The notes under the pieces were generated by a model that saw nothing but the letters and a program-made list of their open reading frames with translations, made no database searches and was not told the DNA's origin. A stretch of DNA of 64,000 bases from Cupriavidus necator N-1 (GTDB taxonomy: Bacteria > Pseudomonadota > Gammaproteobacteria > Burkholderiales > Burkholderiaceae). This document shows positions 35,345 to 43,930 of the stretch, piece by piece. The stretch is from the NCBI RefSeq assembly GCF_000219215.1, contig NC_015726.1, positions 2,852,001 to 2,916,000 of the forward strand. The letters are read 5' to 3'. Made by a program: the position numbers and the translations under genes. The first letter of the stretch is position 1. Each line of letters starts with the position of its first letter.

Positions 35345-37512
35345 GTTTCGACGTCTTCGCCACCAGCCTCATTGGCCGCGGTAGTCTGCTGAGAGTTCGC
35401 TTGCAGATCGTCTGGAAACGCTTGTTTCTGCGAGACAGGAACGCCTTGACTCGCCCACCAGTCACCCGCCTCGCCATAGTGCTGCCGCATGTAGGCGGCG
35501 AGTTCCTGGAGATCCTTTGGCATGACCTCATCGGGGTCGGCGGCGGGGAGCGGCATGCGGATCTTCCATAGATTTCCGCCTTCGATCAGCGCGAAGCATT
35601 GCCCCTTGGGCAACGCGACCACGTGCGCGGGCTCGATCAACGGCACGCTGGTGCTGCTGATGCGATCCTGGGTGTTGGAGGTAAAGGCGGTGTTGCCGCT
35701 CGGGTCCGAGCTGTCGATCGCGCCGCTCGTCACCGTGGCGGCATACACCTCGACCTTCGGCAGTTGCCGCGTCAGCAGTTCGGCCGTGGCGGTCTCGCGC
35801 ACGCGCAGCATAAACAGGTTATTGAAGTTGCCGATCAGCTGCCCGGCCTTGGCGCGGCTACCCATGCGCGCCTCGATGTCAGAAAGGGTCTGCGTGTAGG
35901 CTGTCACTTGGATCCCGGCGCCGCCGCCCTTGTTGACCATCGGTATGAATTCGTCCCCCATCAGTTCGTTGAACTCGTCGGCGTGGACGTTGATGGGCAC
36001 CTTCACGCCGGTCGATGGGCCCGGCAGACCTTCCTCGATGCCAAATTTGTAGATGTGGCCGGCGACTGATACCAGGTCGCTAAACATTGAGTTGCCCACG
36101 GCGGCCGCGACTTCGGCGTCCGATAGCGCGTCCAGCCCGACGTAGACCACGGCGCGTTTGCGGATGATCTGCATCCAATCAAAGATGGGCCGCAGGTCGT
36201 TCAAGTCCGAGTAGTTCGGAGCGAGCAGTGGCGCAATCTTTCCGGTGGTCAGCTTCTCCAAGAGCGGCAGCAGGCTAGCAACGATCTTGTCGAAATAGGT
36301 GCGGTCGTAGCGCACGGCACTACGCAGGCCATCGAGCACGGGGTCATAGATGTGCACTTGCGAAAGGTATTGCTCCAGCGCCACGACCCGCTTCTCGCGG
36401 CCGATCATGTTGCGCGGCGTGTTCCTGTCGTTTAGCCGCGCCTCGAGCTGGACGATGACCTCCCAGGCTTTCGGCTCGCTCTTGGCGAAGAAGTGCTGGG
36501 CGTACTCGATGAATAACGTGTCGATATTGATGACGTGGCGCTGGATCAGCAGGTAGTCGGGACGCTGCCCCAGCTCGACCAGCGCGCGCGCGATGATGTT
36601 GACAAAGCGCCAGGCGAACTCGCGGAACGCTGCGCTGTTGCCCTCGGCCGAAAGCTGGCCCGCAATGCGCGTGGCAACCTCCGATATCCGGTCGAAACGG
36701 CCCACGGCGTTGTATCGTGCCGAGATGTCCGGCCAGCCCAGGTGGAAGGTGTAGAACTCCCCTTCCCTGCCGGCGCGCCTGGCCTCCACGTACATGCGCT
36801 TGAGCAGGTCGGCGTCCCCCTTCGGGTCGAAGACGATCACCACCTCGTGCTGGTCGCCCACCTTGCGGCGGATGTCCTGGGTGATGAACAGCTCGGCCAG
36901 GCGGGTCTTGCCCACGCGCGTGGTGCCCAGCACCAGCGTGTGGCCGACCCGCTCGCCCAACGGCAGCGTGACGTCGACCTCGTGCGGCTCGATGCCGTGC
37001 AGACGTGGCAGGCCGCCGACTGGCGGCAGCGGGCGCGCTGGATTGAGCCGACTGTCCCAGGCCAGAGCCTTCGCCAACCTGGACACAGGGAATGGCGCGA
37101 ACTCCAGCCGCGCCTCAATCCTCCGCGCCGCTCGGTAGAGCGTTGTCGGTTCCACGTAGTGGCGGAACTCCGGCCGGTAGGTCTGCATAAGCCGCTGCGT
37201 ATGGCGCTGGTCCCATCGAAAGCCACGGCCAACGAATAGCCGCTGTTGGCTGACGGGCACGTCCCGGCTGGTCATCACGTAGCGCGGTAGCCTGCGGATG
37301 TTGCGTCGGTAGCGGAGGATGGCCCAGACGTCCCGCAGCCGGATGGCGCCGAAGATGAGGAACGCAAGCGCGCTACCCAGGCCCAACAGAGGGCTCAGCG
37401 CGAGCGACCACGGTGCCGTCAGGCACAGCAGCGCGGCGCCCGCACAGGCCGCGACGGTGTACAGCTCCACCGCGGGGCGCAGCAGAACCTCGATGTTCCG
37501 GGACTTGGCCAT
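35341..37512 (-). CDS. traD: Type IV coupling protein TraD (TIGR03743)
   Basis: 723-residue inner-membrane ATPase that brings the relaxase-DNA complex to the channel. Two N-terminal membrane segments (residues 16-60), Walker A LGTTRVGKTRLAEL near residue 195, Walker B VHADEFNELMG near residue 505, and a Gln/Thr/Glu-rich C-terminal tail. It matches SXT/PFL-type TraD and appears intact. Confidence 0.95.
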   Translation of the reverse strand: MAKSRNIEVLLRPAVELYTVAACAGAALLCLTAPWSLALSPLLGLGSALAFLIFGAIRLRDVWAILRYRRNIRRLPRYVMTSRDVPVSQQRLFVGRGFRWDQRHTQRLMQTYRPEFRHYVEPTTLYRAARRIEARLEFAPFPVSRLAKALAWDSRLNPARPLPPVGGLPRLHGIEPHEVDVTLPLGERVGHTLVLGTTRVGKTRLAELFITQDIRRKVGDQHEVVIVFDPKGDADLLKRMYVEARRAGREGEFYTFHLGWPDISARYNAVGRFDRISEVATRIAGQLSAEGNSAAFREFAWRFVNIIARALVELGQRPDYLLIQRHVINIDTLFIEYAQHFFAKSEPKAWEVIVQLEARLNDRNTPRNMIGREKRVVALEQYLSQVHIYDPVLDGLRSAVRYDRTYFDKIVASLLPLLEKLTTGKIAPLLAPNYSDLNDLRPIFDWMQIIRKRAVVYVGLDALSDAEVAAAVGNSMFSDLVSVAGHIYKFGIEEGLPGPSTGVKVPINVHADEFNELMGDEFIPMVNKGGGAGIQVTAYTQTLSDIEARMGSRAKAGQLIGNFNNLFMLRVRETATAELLTRQLPKVEVYAATVTSGAIDSSDPSGNTAFTSNTQDRISSTSVPLIEPAHVVALPKGQCFALIEGGNLWKIRMPLPAADPDEVMPKDLQELAAYMRQHYGEAGDWWASQGVPVSQKQAFPDDLQANSQQTTAANEAGGEDVET

Positions 37513-37527
37513 AACCGGCGTCTCACA

Positions 37528-38064
37528 TCACGGCTCAATGCCGGTGGAGGTGATCAGCACTGGATAGTGACGGATGCCCAGCCGCTGAGCCAGGTCGTCC
37601 CCGGAGACGGGCGACAGCATCAGGCCCGGCGCTAGGCGGCGCAGTGTGGCCAGTGCATCGGGCGACACCACGTTGACCACCAGTCCCACCGCGTGCAACG
37701 CTTTCAACGCTCCCCGGCGCTGCAGCAGCCAAGCGCGGGAGCGGTCATCGTCGCCGATCAGGAACAATGGTGTGATGGCCGGCGCGCGGATGACGCGCCG
37801 CGGCTCATTACCCGGCGACAGCCGTGTCGAGCGCACCGGCAGCATGACCGCCTCGGCTTCTCCCCGATCTCCGATGCGGGGTGTCTGCTTCGGTGCGGCC
37901 GGCCCTGGCGCCCCCTCACCCTCGGCATTCAGTGCCTGGTAATACGGCAGTGCCGGGGCCCCGCCGCGGTCCTCGACAACGATCAGGGGCTGGGCGGTCG
38001 ATTTCGCCAAGGCGGTGGTGGCAATGAGCAGCCCCAGGGCGGAAGTACAGAGCATCCGATTCAT
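37528..38064 (-). CDS. ICE protein, PFL_4695 family (TIGR03765)
   Basis: 178 residues from ATG 38064. It has a signal peptide (MNRMLCTSALGLLIATTALA) and then a periplasmic part with LIVVEDRGGAPALPYY, an LPVRSTRLSPG loop and the end RLGIRHYPVLITSTGIEP, which closes like a thioredoxin-type strand with Pro but has no CxxC. Function unknown. It lies between the coupling-protein gene and the lytic transglycosylase gene. Confidence 0.88.
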   Translation of the reverse strand: MNRMLCTSALGLLIATTALAKSTAQPLIVVEDRGGAPALPYYQALNAEGEGAPGPAAPKQTPRIGDRGEAEAVMLPVRSTRLSPGNEPRRVIRAPAITPLFLIGDDDRSRAWLLQRRGALKALHAVGLVVNVVSPDALATLRRLAPGLMLSPVSGDDLAQRLGIRHYPVLITSTGIEP

Positions 38065-38071
38065 GGCCAGG

Positions 38072-38647
38072 TCACTTGATAGCGGAAGGCGTTGTGCGCG
38101 GCCCCAGCACGCGAACGAGGTGCTGATGAACACTGCGGCGGTAACGAGCGGCCGGTGCGCCGCCGGCTGGACGGTGGTAGCGACCGATGGCGGCTAGCCA
38201 GTCCTCGCCCTCTTTGTACTGCTCCATGAGAATTTCCGCGACGATCGCGAGATTCCTGTAAGGGTCGAGGAGCTCGCAGGGATGACTGTAGCGATGCGCC
38301 TGGTAACCGAGATTGACCTGCCCGAGGCCGGCGTCGATCCGGTTGGCTGGGATGCGGGTGAGCGCTTGGCGCAAGCGCGCGCAGGTCTGAGCCCGCGTGG
38401 CATAACGCTCGCCCCTCCCCGCAACATTGAGTGTCCACGGCCAAGGAATCAACCGTCCACGCAGTCTGGTGCCGCTCTCCTGCAAGGCCACCGCGTACAG
38501 TACTGGCGACGGCACACCTGCGTGCTTCGCGGCAATCTGGTAGGCCGGCGGCGGCTCCTCTTGCGCGGGCGCAACTGATGCCCAGACGCAGGCGACTAGC
38601 AGGAGCGCGACACGCAACGCGGATTGCGGATTTACTGCCGCTGCCAT
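38072..38647 (-). CDS. Element-borne lytic transglycosylase (VirB1-like)
   Basis: 191 residues. A signal peptide ending APAQE is followed by an SLT fold: catalytic Glu in LYAVALQESGTRL, then IDAGLGQVNLGYQAHRY and the YNLAIVAEIL-like helix. It should open the peptidoglycan locally for the conjugation channel. It overlaps the next upstream gene by 16 bp. Confidence 0.9.
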   Translation of the reverse strand: MAAAVNPQSALRVALLLVACVWASVAPAQEEPPPAYQIAAKHAGVPSPVLYAVALQESGTRLRGRLIPWPWTLNVAGRGERYATRAQTCARLRQALTRIPANRIDAGLGQVNLGYQAHRYSHPCELLDPYRNLAIVAEILMEQYKEGEDWLAAIGRYHRPAGGAPAARYRRSVHQHLVRVLGPRTTPSAIK

Positions 38648-39357
38648 CTGCCGTTCAGCTCACGTACCACGGCCGGCAGCTCGCCCGACACGCCGAGGGA
38701 CAGCCAACGTCCGGCATCATGGTTGAGCGTGATCGTGCGTGCGCGGACTCGGGCCGGGTCGATGCCGGCCCGAGTCGCCCACTGGCGGATATAAGCATCG
38801 TCCAGGCGGCTGCCGACCATATAGACATCGAACTCCGTGCCCGCCGTCTGCAACTGGCGCACGCGCTGGTCGCACGGCGCGCAGTCAGCCCTGACGAAAA
38901 CGGCCAGGCGACCAGAACCGCTGTTACCAGCGCTCAGTGTCTGTGCACCCGGGAGATTGACACGCTGCTGGCCCGGATAGAGGCGCTTCCAAGCCGCGTC
39001 GTAGGCCCTCTGGTAAGCGAGGGTTTTGTTCACGCGCCTTGCCTCAACCTGCACCTGCAGCTCGGCGTAGTGGTTACGCTCCTCGTCACTGCGTGCCTCG
39101 ATGCCCAAGGTCGTGAGAGGATCGAGGTTGGGGGAATAAACGCCCAGCGGCCCTTGCATCAGTTGCCGGTATCGCGTCCATTCTTCAGGACGCAAGCCCC
39201 AATCCCTGGCCTGGCGCTCGTCGAGCGCGGCGTCAGTGCTTTTCATAAGCTGGCTCTGAGCTACGCGCGGGGTCACCAGCGGCGCTGTCTGTGCGTATGC
39301 ACCGCGTAAGCCGACTACCAGGAACACGGCAAGGACGGCCACAGGTACTTGCGTCAT
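38632..39357 (-). CDS. ICE protein, PFL_4693 family (TIGR03759), with thiol motif
   Basis: 241 residues with a signal peptide ending AYAQT. The DWGLRPEEWTRYRQLMQGPLG motif and the double YQRAYDAAWKRLYPGQ helix are typical. The C-terminal third is thioredoxin-like with a CAPC motif (VRADCAPCDQR), so it may be a periplasmic redox protein of the transfer system, alongside the DsbA-like protein at 25.7-26.5 kb. Confidence 0.9.
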   Translation of the reverse strand: MTQVPVAVLAVFLVVGLRGAYAQTAPLVTPRVAQSQLMKSTDAALDERQARDWGLRPEEWTRYRQLMQGPLGVYSPNLDPLTTLGIEARSDEERNHYAELQVQVEARRVNKTLAYQRAYDAAWKRLYPGQQRVNLPGAQTLSAGNSGSGRLAVFVRADCAPCDQRVRQLQTAGTEFDVYMVGSRLDDAYIRQWATRAGIDPARVRARTITLNHDAGRWLSLGVSGELPAVVRELNGRWQRQ

Positions 39358-39366
39358 AGTCCGCCC

Positions 39367-40020
39367 CTACGGGATTGCGATGCGCAGCGTGTGGCCGTCG
39401 ATGCGGAATACCGCGCCATGCGCTTCGATGGCTTGGAGCCGCCAGGCGCCCATGGTGTCGCCCTCACGAAGCAGCCGCACTTCGCGCACCGAAGCTGCGC
39501 CCCGCGCCGCGACGGATACAAGGCGCTCTCCACCGCGCAGCTCCAGACCGATGACATTGAAGGGCGGCTCGGGTACCGTTGGCTTGGGAGGTTCAGCTTT
39601 GCGCCGCGGTACCATGGCCATGGCCGGCGCTGTCCTCTTTAGGCGATCCTCAATGGCGCCGACGCGCGCTTGCAACGCCTGCAACCCGCTGGCACTATCA
39701 TCGGCGGTCTGAGCCTGCTCAACCCGCGACAGGCGCTCATCCAGCTCTTGGCGCGTGGCATCGAGATCGGCCCGGATGACGGGCGTTGGCTGCAGCTTAA
39801 CGGCCTCGGCCTGCTTTTCCAGACCGTCGACACGCGTCGCCAGCGCCTGGACATGGGCATTCTGAGCGCTGGCGCGGCTATGCTCGGTCAGACGCGACAA
39901 GCCAACGCTATTGAGGATCGTCAGTGCGCTGACAAGCAGCTGCCAGATGCAGGCGACAACCCACGGCCAGCGTACGCGTCGATCGCGTTTGGACGAGGCC
40001 GGTTTGTTCGGTGCATTCAT
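39367..40020 (-). CDS. Membrane-anchored coiled-coil protein of the PilL region
   Basis: 217 residues. A basic N-terminus is followed by one membrane segment (residues 19-38), a coiled coil (about 45-130) and a small beta domain beginning FNVIGLELRGGERLVSVA. No specific family is recognised. Position after pilL and the overlaps (4 bp with pilL) suggest an accessory of the PilL-type system. Confidence 0.78.
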   Translation of the reverse strand: MNAPNKPASSKRDRRVRWPWVVACIWQLLVSALTILNSVGLSRLTEHSRASAQNAHVQALATRVDGLEKQAEAVKLQPTPVIRADLDATRQELDERLSRVEQAQTADDSASGLQALQARVGAIEDRLKRTAPAMAMVPRRKAEPPKPTVPEPPFNVIGLELRGGERLVSVAARGAASVREVRLLREGDTMGAWRLQAIEAHGAVFRIDGHTLRIAIP

Positions 40021-40595
40021 TGTTGCACCTCCGGATTATCAACGCGGTCAATGCCTTCGAGGGAATCCACAGCCGTTGCTTCGGCAGTGGTGGTAGCGGG
40101 CGCCACCGCGTGCTTGAAGCAAACCTGGCGCGAGGTTTCATCAACGGCCATGTCCCACGCCGGACCGGCGAGCGTCAGCAACGCATCGCGCAGAACCATC
40201 GGTCCCAACCGTAGATGAGCCGCCGGCAACGGCAGCGCATACAGCATTACGGCCTGCGAGCCCTCGCACAGCCGATATCCCGACCGCTGGAGGACATGGC
40301 GCATGGCGTCGCCGACCGTGGAGTCGAGCGAGGGCGGGATGGTGATGTCCACGACCTGCTTCATTAGGTCCCGCTGCCCCGGCTCCGCCACCAGTTCCGT
40401 CAAGGTGTAGCGGCCGTAGCGGACGACGGGCACAGGGCTGCCTGGCGTATTCGTCCCGGATATCAGCGCTTGGGATTGCTGGGGTGGCCCGGGCGTCTGT
40501 GTCAGATCGGCCGGTGGTACGGTGGTAGCACAACCCGTGATAAGGACGGCCCCGGCAAGACCGGCGAGAGGGAGAGAATAGGCGGACAGTCGCAT
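40017..40595 (-). CDS. pilL: PilL-like ICE lipoprotein (TIGR03748)
   Basis: 192 residues with a lipobox (GAVLITGCATT) and the PilL N-terminal pattern VVRYGRYTLTELVAEPGQRDLMKQVVDITIPPSLDSTVGDAMRHVLQRSGYRLC in consecutive pieces. It is the first gene of the long minus-strand transfer run in this window; its promoter should lie just above 40595, where the sequence continues without a gene. Confidence 0.9.
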   Translation of the reverse strand: MRLSAYSLPLAGLAGAVLITGCATTVPPADLTQTPGPPQQSQALISGTNTPGSPVPVVRYGRYTLTELVAEPGQRDLMKQVVDITIPPSLDSTVGDAMRHVLQRSGYRLCEGSQAVMLYALPLPAAHLRLGPMVLRDALLTLAGPAWDMAVDETSRQVCFKHAVAPATTTAEATAVDSLEGIDRVDNPEVQQ

Positions 40596-41019
40596 TTATA
40601 TTGGCTTCCGAAACACGCAGCCATTACCTTCGCCGCATTCGATGCAAACGGCAGCACCAAATGGGAATCGCATCGTCACCGGTTTGGCGATGCAGCCCCG
40701 GGATCGAGGAGAGCCAGTTAGCGCCGCGGGGCCGCTCTTCCGCCACAGTGTGATCAATCACGCCTTGGGATAAAGACTCCCCAAGACACTCCTGCAGGCT
40801 GGGCTCATGCCTGGCACCGCTGTTGCCAGTGCCCCGTCGGCAGGGCCGCCTCTGCCGCCTCCCGTGAGGGGAAATACTCCACTGCCTCACGTGATACCGA
40901 TCCTTCACGGTGGGCAGTGCCGATGTAGTGCCCGGCGGCGCTGGAAAGCACCTGCAAGGATGGGTGTTTGCCCGTGTAGGCCTTGGCCAGATGGCCGTTG
41001 GGACGGAAAGCCCCACACC

Positions 41020-41178
41020 ATGACGGAAACGGAATCGTTCCAAAGGCTTGCAGAAGAAGCGCATCGGCGTCGGGAAGACGCGCCGCCGCAGGGAGACAAT
41101 GCGAAGCGGACTGTTGCGATGCATGCGGCGATCACGTCTTACAGACTTGAAAATCCTAGCGGCCTCACCTCGCGCTGA
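41020..41178 (+). CDS. Possible small gene (52 aa)
   Basis: MTETESFQRLAEEAHRRRED opens a 52-residue frame of natural composition, with helical Glu/Arg-rich sequence and a GGAAAG 8-13 bp before the ATG. No family is recognised. It runs opposite to the surrounding transfer genes. It could be a small regulator, an antitoxin-like peptide or a remnant. Confidence 0.3.
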   Translation: MTETESFQRLAEEAHRRREDAPPQGDNAKRTVAMHAAITSYRLENPSGLTSR

Positions 41179-41653
41179 CCGGGCGGCAGCCTCCATGCCG
41201 AGGGCCGCGCCACTTTCTGACCAGGCAAAGAACAATCGGCTGAAAGCACTAGGCTTTCAGCCTTGGACAAAGGCGCCACCTGTGGCTGCTGCAGCCCTGT
41301 CAACGGCATTTGCTGCGCCAGCAGTCGCACTCGACCCGTATCGTGGCTGGGGTCGACATCCTTGGGCACACATCCGTGCACAAAGGGAGCCCGTTGTTCC
41401 ACCGGCGGGCACCGGCAACGAATACCGACGACCCGACGGGTCTCCTCGAGGCTCGCTGCGGCACAGGCCCGCAAGCCGCCAGGAGACCCTTCGCCATCGA
41501 CGGAATCAACTGGATCAACGCAACCGCGCCGAGCACGGTCTATCAAGGAACGACCTTCTCGCCTCGCATGTGCATAACGGCACCGTGAGACGCGCGCAAC
41601 GTTGCAGAAGGTGACATGCGCTGGGATTTCCCGCGGGATGCGAGCAATTGGCC

Positions 41654-41678
41654 ACGCCGGCTAATGCAGCCGGCGTGA
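41654..41678. repeat. Strong inverted repeat without T-tract
   Basis: CACGCCGGC, 7-nt loop, GCCGGCGTG: a perfect 9-bp stem inside the gene-poor segment. There are no T residues on either side, so a classical terminator is unlikely. Confidence 0.6.
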
Positions 41679-42149
41679 CGCAGGGTTCGCGAGGCCAGCG
41701 CCACCTGTCATGGCGACCTGGCTGATGCGCGCCACTGCGAGATGCGCCGCCCTGCCGGCGAGATCTTCATCCTCGGTTTCTGGATCCGACAATGAAGGCT
41801 CCTTGTCGATGGGCGGCTCGCCGGATGGGTGACAGCATGACTGCGCCGAATGAGACAGGCCACAAAAAAGCCGGACTGCATGGGCGCCGATTAATGACCG
41901 TCGAGGGAACAATTGCCGCAGCATGCGTCGATTGTTCGCAACCAGCAAGGGGACCCCAAGCTTGCCTCAGGAGAGCGGATGGGAGCGAGTCGACCGCTGG
42001 GAATCTGTCCCGGGCGATAGCACACGGCGCACGGCGGGCATGCTACAGCTGCCCGGCGCTTGTATACGACAGCGTTCTCGTCGGCACCCGCTCTTCGCCG
42101 CAGACCCGCGCGCCGAGCTGGAACAGTGTGGCGCGGCAGCCGGCCCGGC

Positions 42150-42226
42150 TTGCGATTTCCATTGGCAAACTCGCGGTAGTCCGGCGCAAGACCGATGTTG
42201 CCTTCGCCGACAAACGATGTGCTCAT
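42150..42226 (-). pseudogene. ssb: Truncated single-stranded DNA-binding protein gene
   Basis: The minus strand starts MSTSFVGEGNIGLAPDYREF followed by ANGN, the expected start of the ICE-type SSB, and its ATG overlaps the DUF3158 stop (ATGA) as in intact elements. After about 24 codons similarity to SSB is lost in all frames. Only the stub remains, so this copy cannot make a working SSB. Confidence 0.8.
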
Positions 42227-42771
42227 GGTGACTCCTTGGGAATGGTGACAGTGGACGTGGCATGGCTATGGGTGCGCCGCAGGTAAGCGGCCTCAGCCTG
42301 GGCCATCTTGTTGGCGCATTCCAAAGCGTTGCGGGCGATGCTGTGGGTCAGGCTGATCTGCATGTTTAGCGCAATACGCTGCATCTCCATCGCATACAGG
42401 TCGTCAATCAGCGAGGCCGGTATCGCAGGGCTGCCGATCAGGGATTCCCACAAGGCGACGCCCATGGATGAGCGGTCGACATTGCGCCAGCGTAGGAAGG
42501 TCGTCCCTGCGCCAGTCGTTTGCTGGGCCAGCTGCACATTGAGCAGGTTGAAGGGATAGGCTCTGGCTTGGGGCAGCACACGCCGCTGTGCCAGCACGAT
42601 CACGCTGTCGCGCAGCGCCAGGCATTGACCGGCCCAAGCCTCCAAACTCCCCTTACCTTTAAAAGGTTGTAAAAGGCCTTTTAGGTAGCCTGCGTGTTCC
42701 AGCCGCTGGAAGTCCGCCTGTTCCAGCGCCGTGAAGCGCCTCGGCTGGACGGGCATGGTATGTACCGTCAT
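42223..42771 (-). CDS. DUF3158 family protein
   Basis: 182 residues; FQRLEHAGYLKGLLQPFKGK followed by GSLEAW near the N-terminus and the ending region IARNALECANKMAQAEAAYLRR are typical. The family belongs to the maintenance block of G-type elements between the PFL_4669-type gene and ssb; function unknown. It overlaps the former by 4 bp. A stretch of its 5' part is present again, broken, at 13475-13568. Confidence 0.9.
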   Translation of the reverse strand: MTVHTMPVQPRRFTALEQADFQRLEHAGYLKGLLQPFKGKGSLEAWAGQCLALRDSVIVLAQRRVLPQARAYPFNLLNVQLAQQTTGAGTTFLRWRNVDRSSMGVALWESLIGSPAIPASLIDDLYAMEMQRIALNMQISLTHSIARNALECANKMAQAEAAYLRRTHSHATSTVTIPKESP

Positions 42772-43544
42772 TCCGTCGCATCCTCGTCGCGTGCGGCAGT
42801 GCCGGTTGGGTCATCGATGGAGGCGAAAGTCGGCCCCACCGCGGTGGGCGCAGCCGCGGATTCGCGACTACCGCCTCGGCGCACAATAGGCGGTGCAAAG
42901 CGTGAACGGCGCGTGCCTTCGAGCACCTCCTGTGGCAGCTCGCCGAGCTTCTGCACTGCCGCCTGCGCCGCCGCATTGTTCTCCGCAAAGTCAGCGCGGG
43001 TTGCGCCAGAGAAGTAATACTCTTGGGCGAGCGAAAACAGGCTGCGCATTGCGTGCGCGCCATCGTTGAGCCAGCGCTCCAGCGTGCTTCGGTCAATCAG
43101 CGCCGTATGGTGGGCGAGCATCAGCTTGCGCGCGAGGTCGTCGTAATCGGCCAGCAAGTAAATGGCCGCAAAGCCGAGCTGGGCGTTGACGAACAGCGGA
43201 AGTTTCACCGGTTGAAGATTCAGGTTCTCACCAAGGCTGAGCGCAGGGGGTACGCTGGCCAGCACCTGCTCCACCTGTTCGCGCAGCGTCTGCAGGCACC
43301 TCTTAGTTTCGTCCAGCTTGTCTTCGATGCGAAGCATCCACCAGTCGGAGTAGGGATCGTCCTGCTCGGCGCCGCGTTTCATCTTTCCCATCACGCTGAT
43401 GTAGCCGTTGAGGCCGATGATGCCGGGCCGCCCCTCTGCCGCGGGGCGGCCATGCCAGATACGGGAAGCGTGGTGAGTGTGCAGCGTCAGCGATATCGCG
43501 CTGCGCAACGATCCGAGATTTAGTTGCAAGGGTTCATTAGCCAT
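42768..43544 (-). CDS. ICE protein, PFL_4669 family (TIGR03761)
   Basis: 258 residues. LGSLRSAISLTLHTHHASRIWHG, then GLNGYISVMGKMKRGAEQDDPYSDWWMLRIE and the RSTLERWLNDGAHAMRSLFSLAQEY helices identify it. The C-terminal 50 residues are Ala/Ser/Thr-rich. It is a conserved maintenance protein of unknown role. Upstream, about 240 bp of non-coding DNA with a palindrome separates it from the IS element. Confidence 0.92.
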   Translation of the reverse strand: MANEPLQLNLGSLRSAISLTLHTHHASRIWHGRPAAEGRPGIIGLNGYISVMGKMKRGAEQDDPYSDWWMLRIEDKLDETKRCLQTLREQVEQVLASVPPALSLGENLNLQPVKLPLFVNAQLGFAAIYLLADYDDLARKLMLAHHTALIDRSTLERWLNDGAHAMRSLFSLAQEYYFSGATRADFAENNAAAQAAVQKLGELPQEVLEGTRRSRFAPPIVRRGGSRESAAAPTAVGPTFASIDDPTGTAARDEDATE

Positions 43545-43659
43545 AGCGACGACTCAAAAAGGAGGAATGAGTCGCTAGCATCCGCGTCGCCCGGAAGGGC
43601 GTCAGTCAAAAAAGCGCAGACCGGGATTGCCCGCTTTGTTCGATGCGGAAGGCCGGGTG

Positions 43660-43688
43660 TGCCAGCTATCCCCTGGGGATAGCTGGCA
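43660..43688. repeat. 29-bp perfect palindrome, right copy
   Basis: Identical to 13569-13597, with the preceding GGAAGGCCGG(G/C)TG also shared. It lies upstream of the PFL_4669-type gene. The plus strand reads CQLSPGDSWQS through both copies, followed by a loosely shared HTRRP/NTRRP, so a small conserved peptide is conceivable. Confidence 0.9.
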
Positions 43689-43785
43689 GTCAGCCATTTT
43701 CATGGAGAGCCGTGGGCGCCATACCTCGTATGCTCTGCACACCAGGCGGCCCGCTGAGCGTCACGTAGGCAACGAAGCTCGAACA

Positions 43786-43930
43786 TTGACATCTCTCCGT
43801 CCTCAGCCTTCGGCTGCCGCCTTACGGCGGAAAGGACGAGGATTCCTACGGCGCTACGTGATGCTCTACGTAGTCACTTCGGTGGGTTCCTGCTTCGTAG
43901 AGCGGCTTGACTACGCCGACTCTCCACAGG
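43786..43930 (-). ncRNA. Predicted TnpB omega RNA (reRNA) scaffold
   Basis: The tnpB 3' end and right end contain the conserved scaffold GAAGCAGGAACCC...GTAGCGCCGTAGGAATCC, with two hairpins: CTACGT/ACGTAG (43854-43873) and CCGCC/GGCGG (43817-43830). The scaffold ends in GTCAA at 43786; the next bases outward (TGTTCGAGCTTCGTTG, from 43785 downward) would be the guide. This follows the established layout of TnpB systems; expression is inferred. Confidence 0.65.

Larger units (their letters stand above)
40596..42149. other. Gene-poor segment where ssb and topB would be expected
   Basis: About 1.55 kb between pilL and the truncated ssb. Related elements usually carry the rest of ssb, topoisomerase III and other genes here. 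No long conserved frame remains. Short protein-like stretches occur on the plus strand (41020-41178; 41194-41330; 41400-41588) in different frames, and on the minus strand one ends at about 41664 (SDPETEDEDLAGRAAHLAVA). I read the segment as replacement DNA or decayed genes. Confidence 0.55.
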
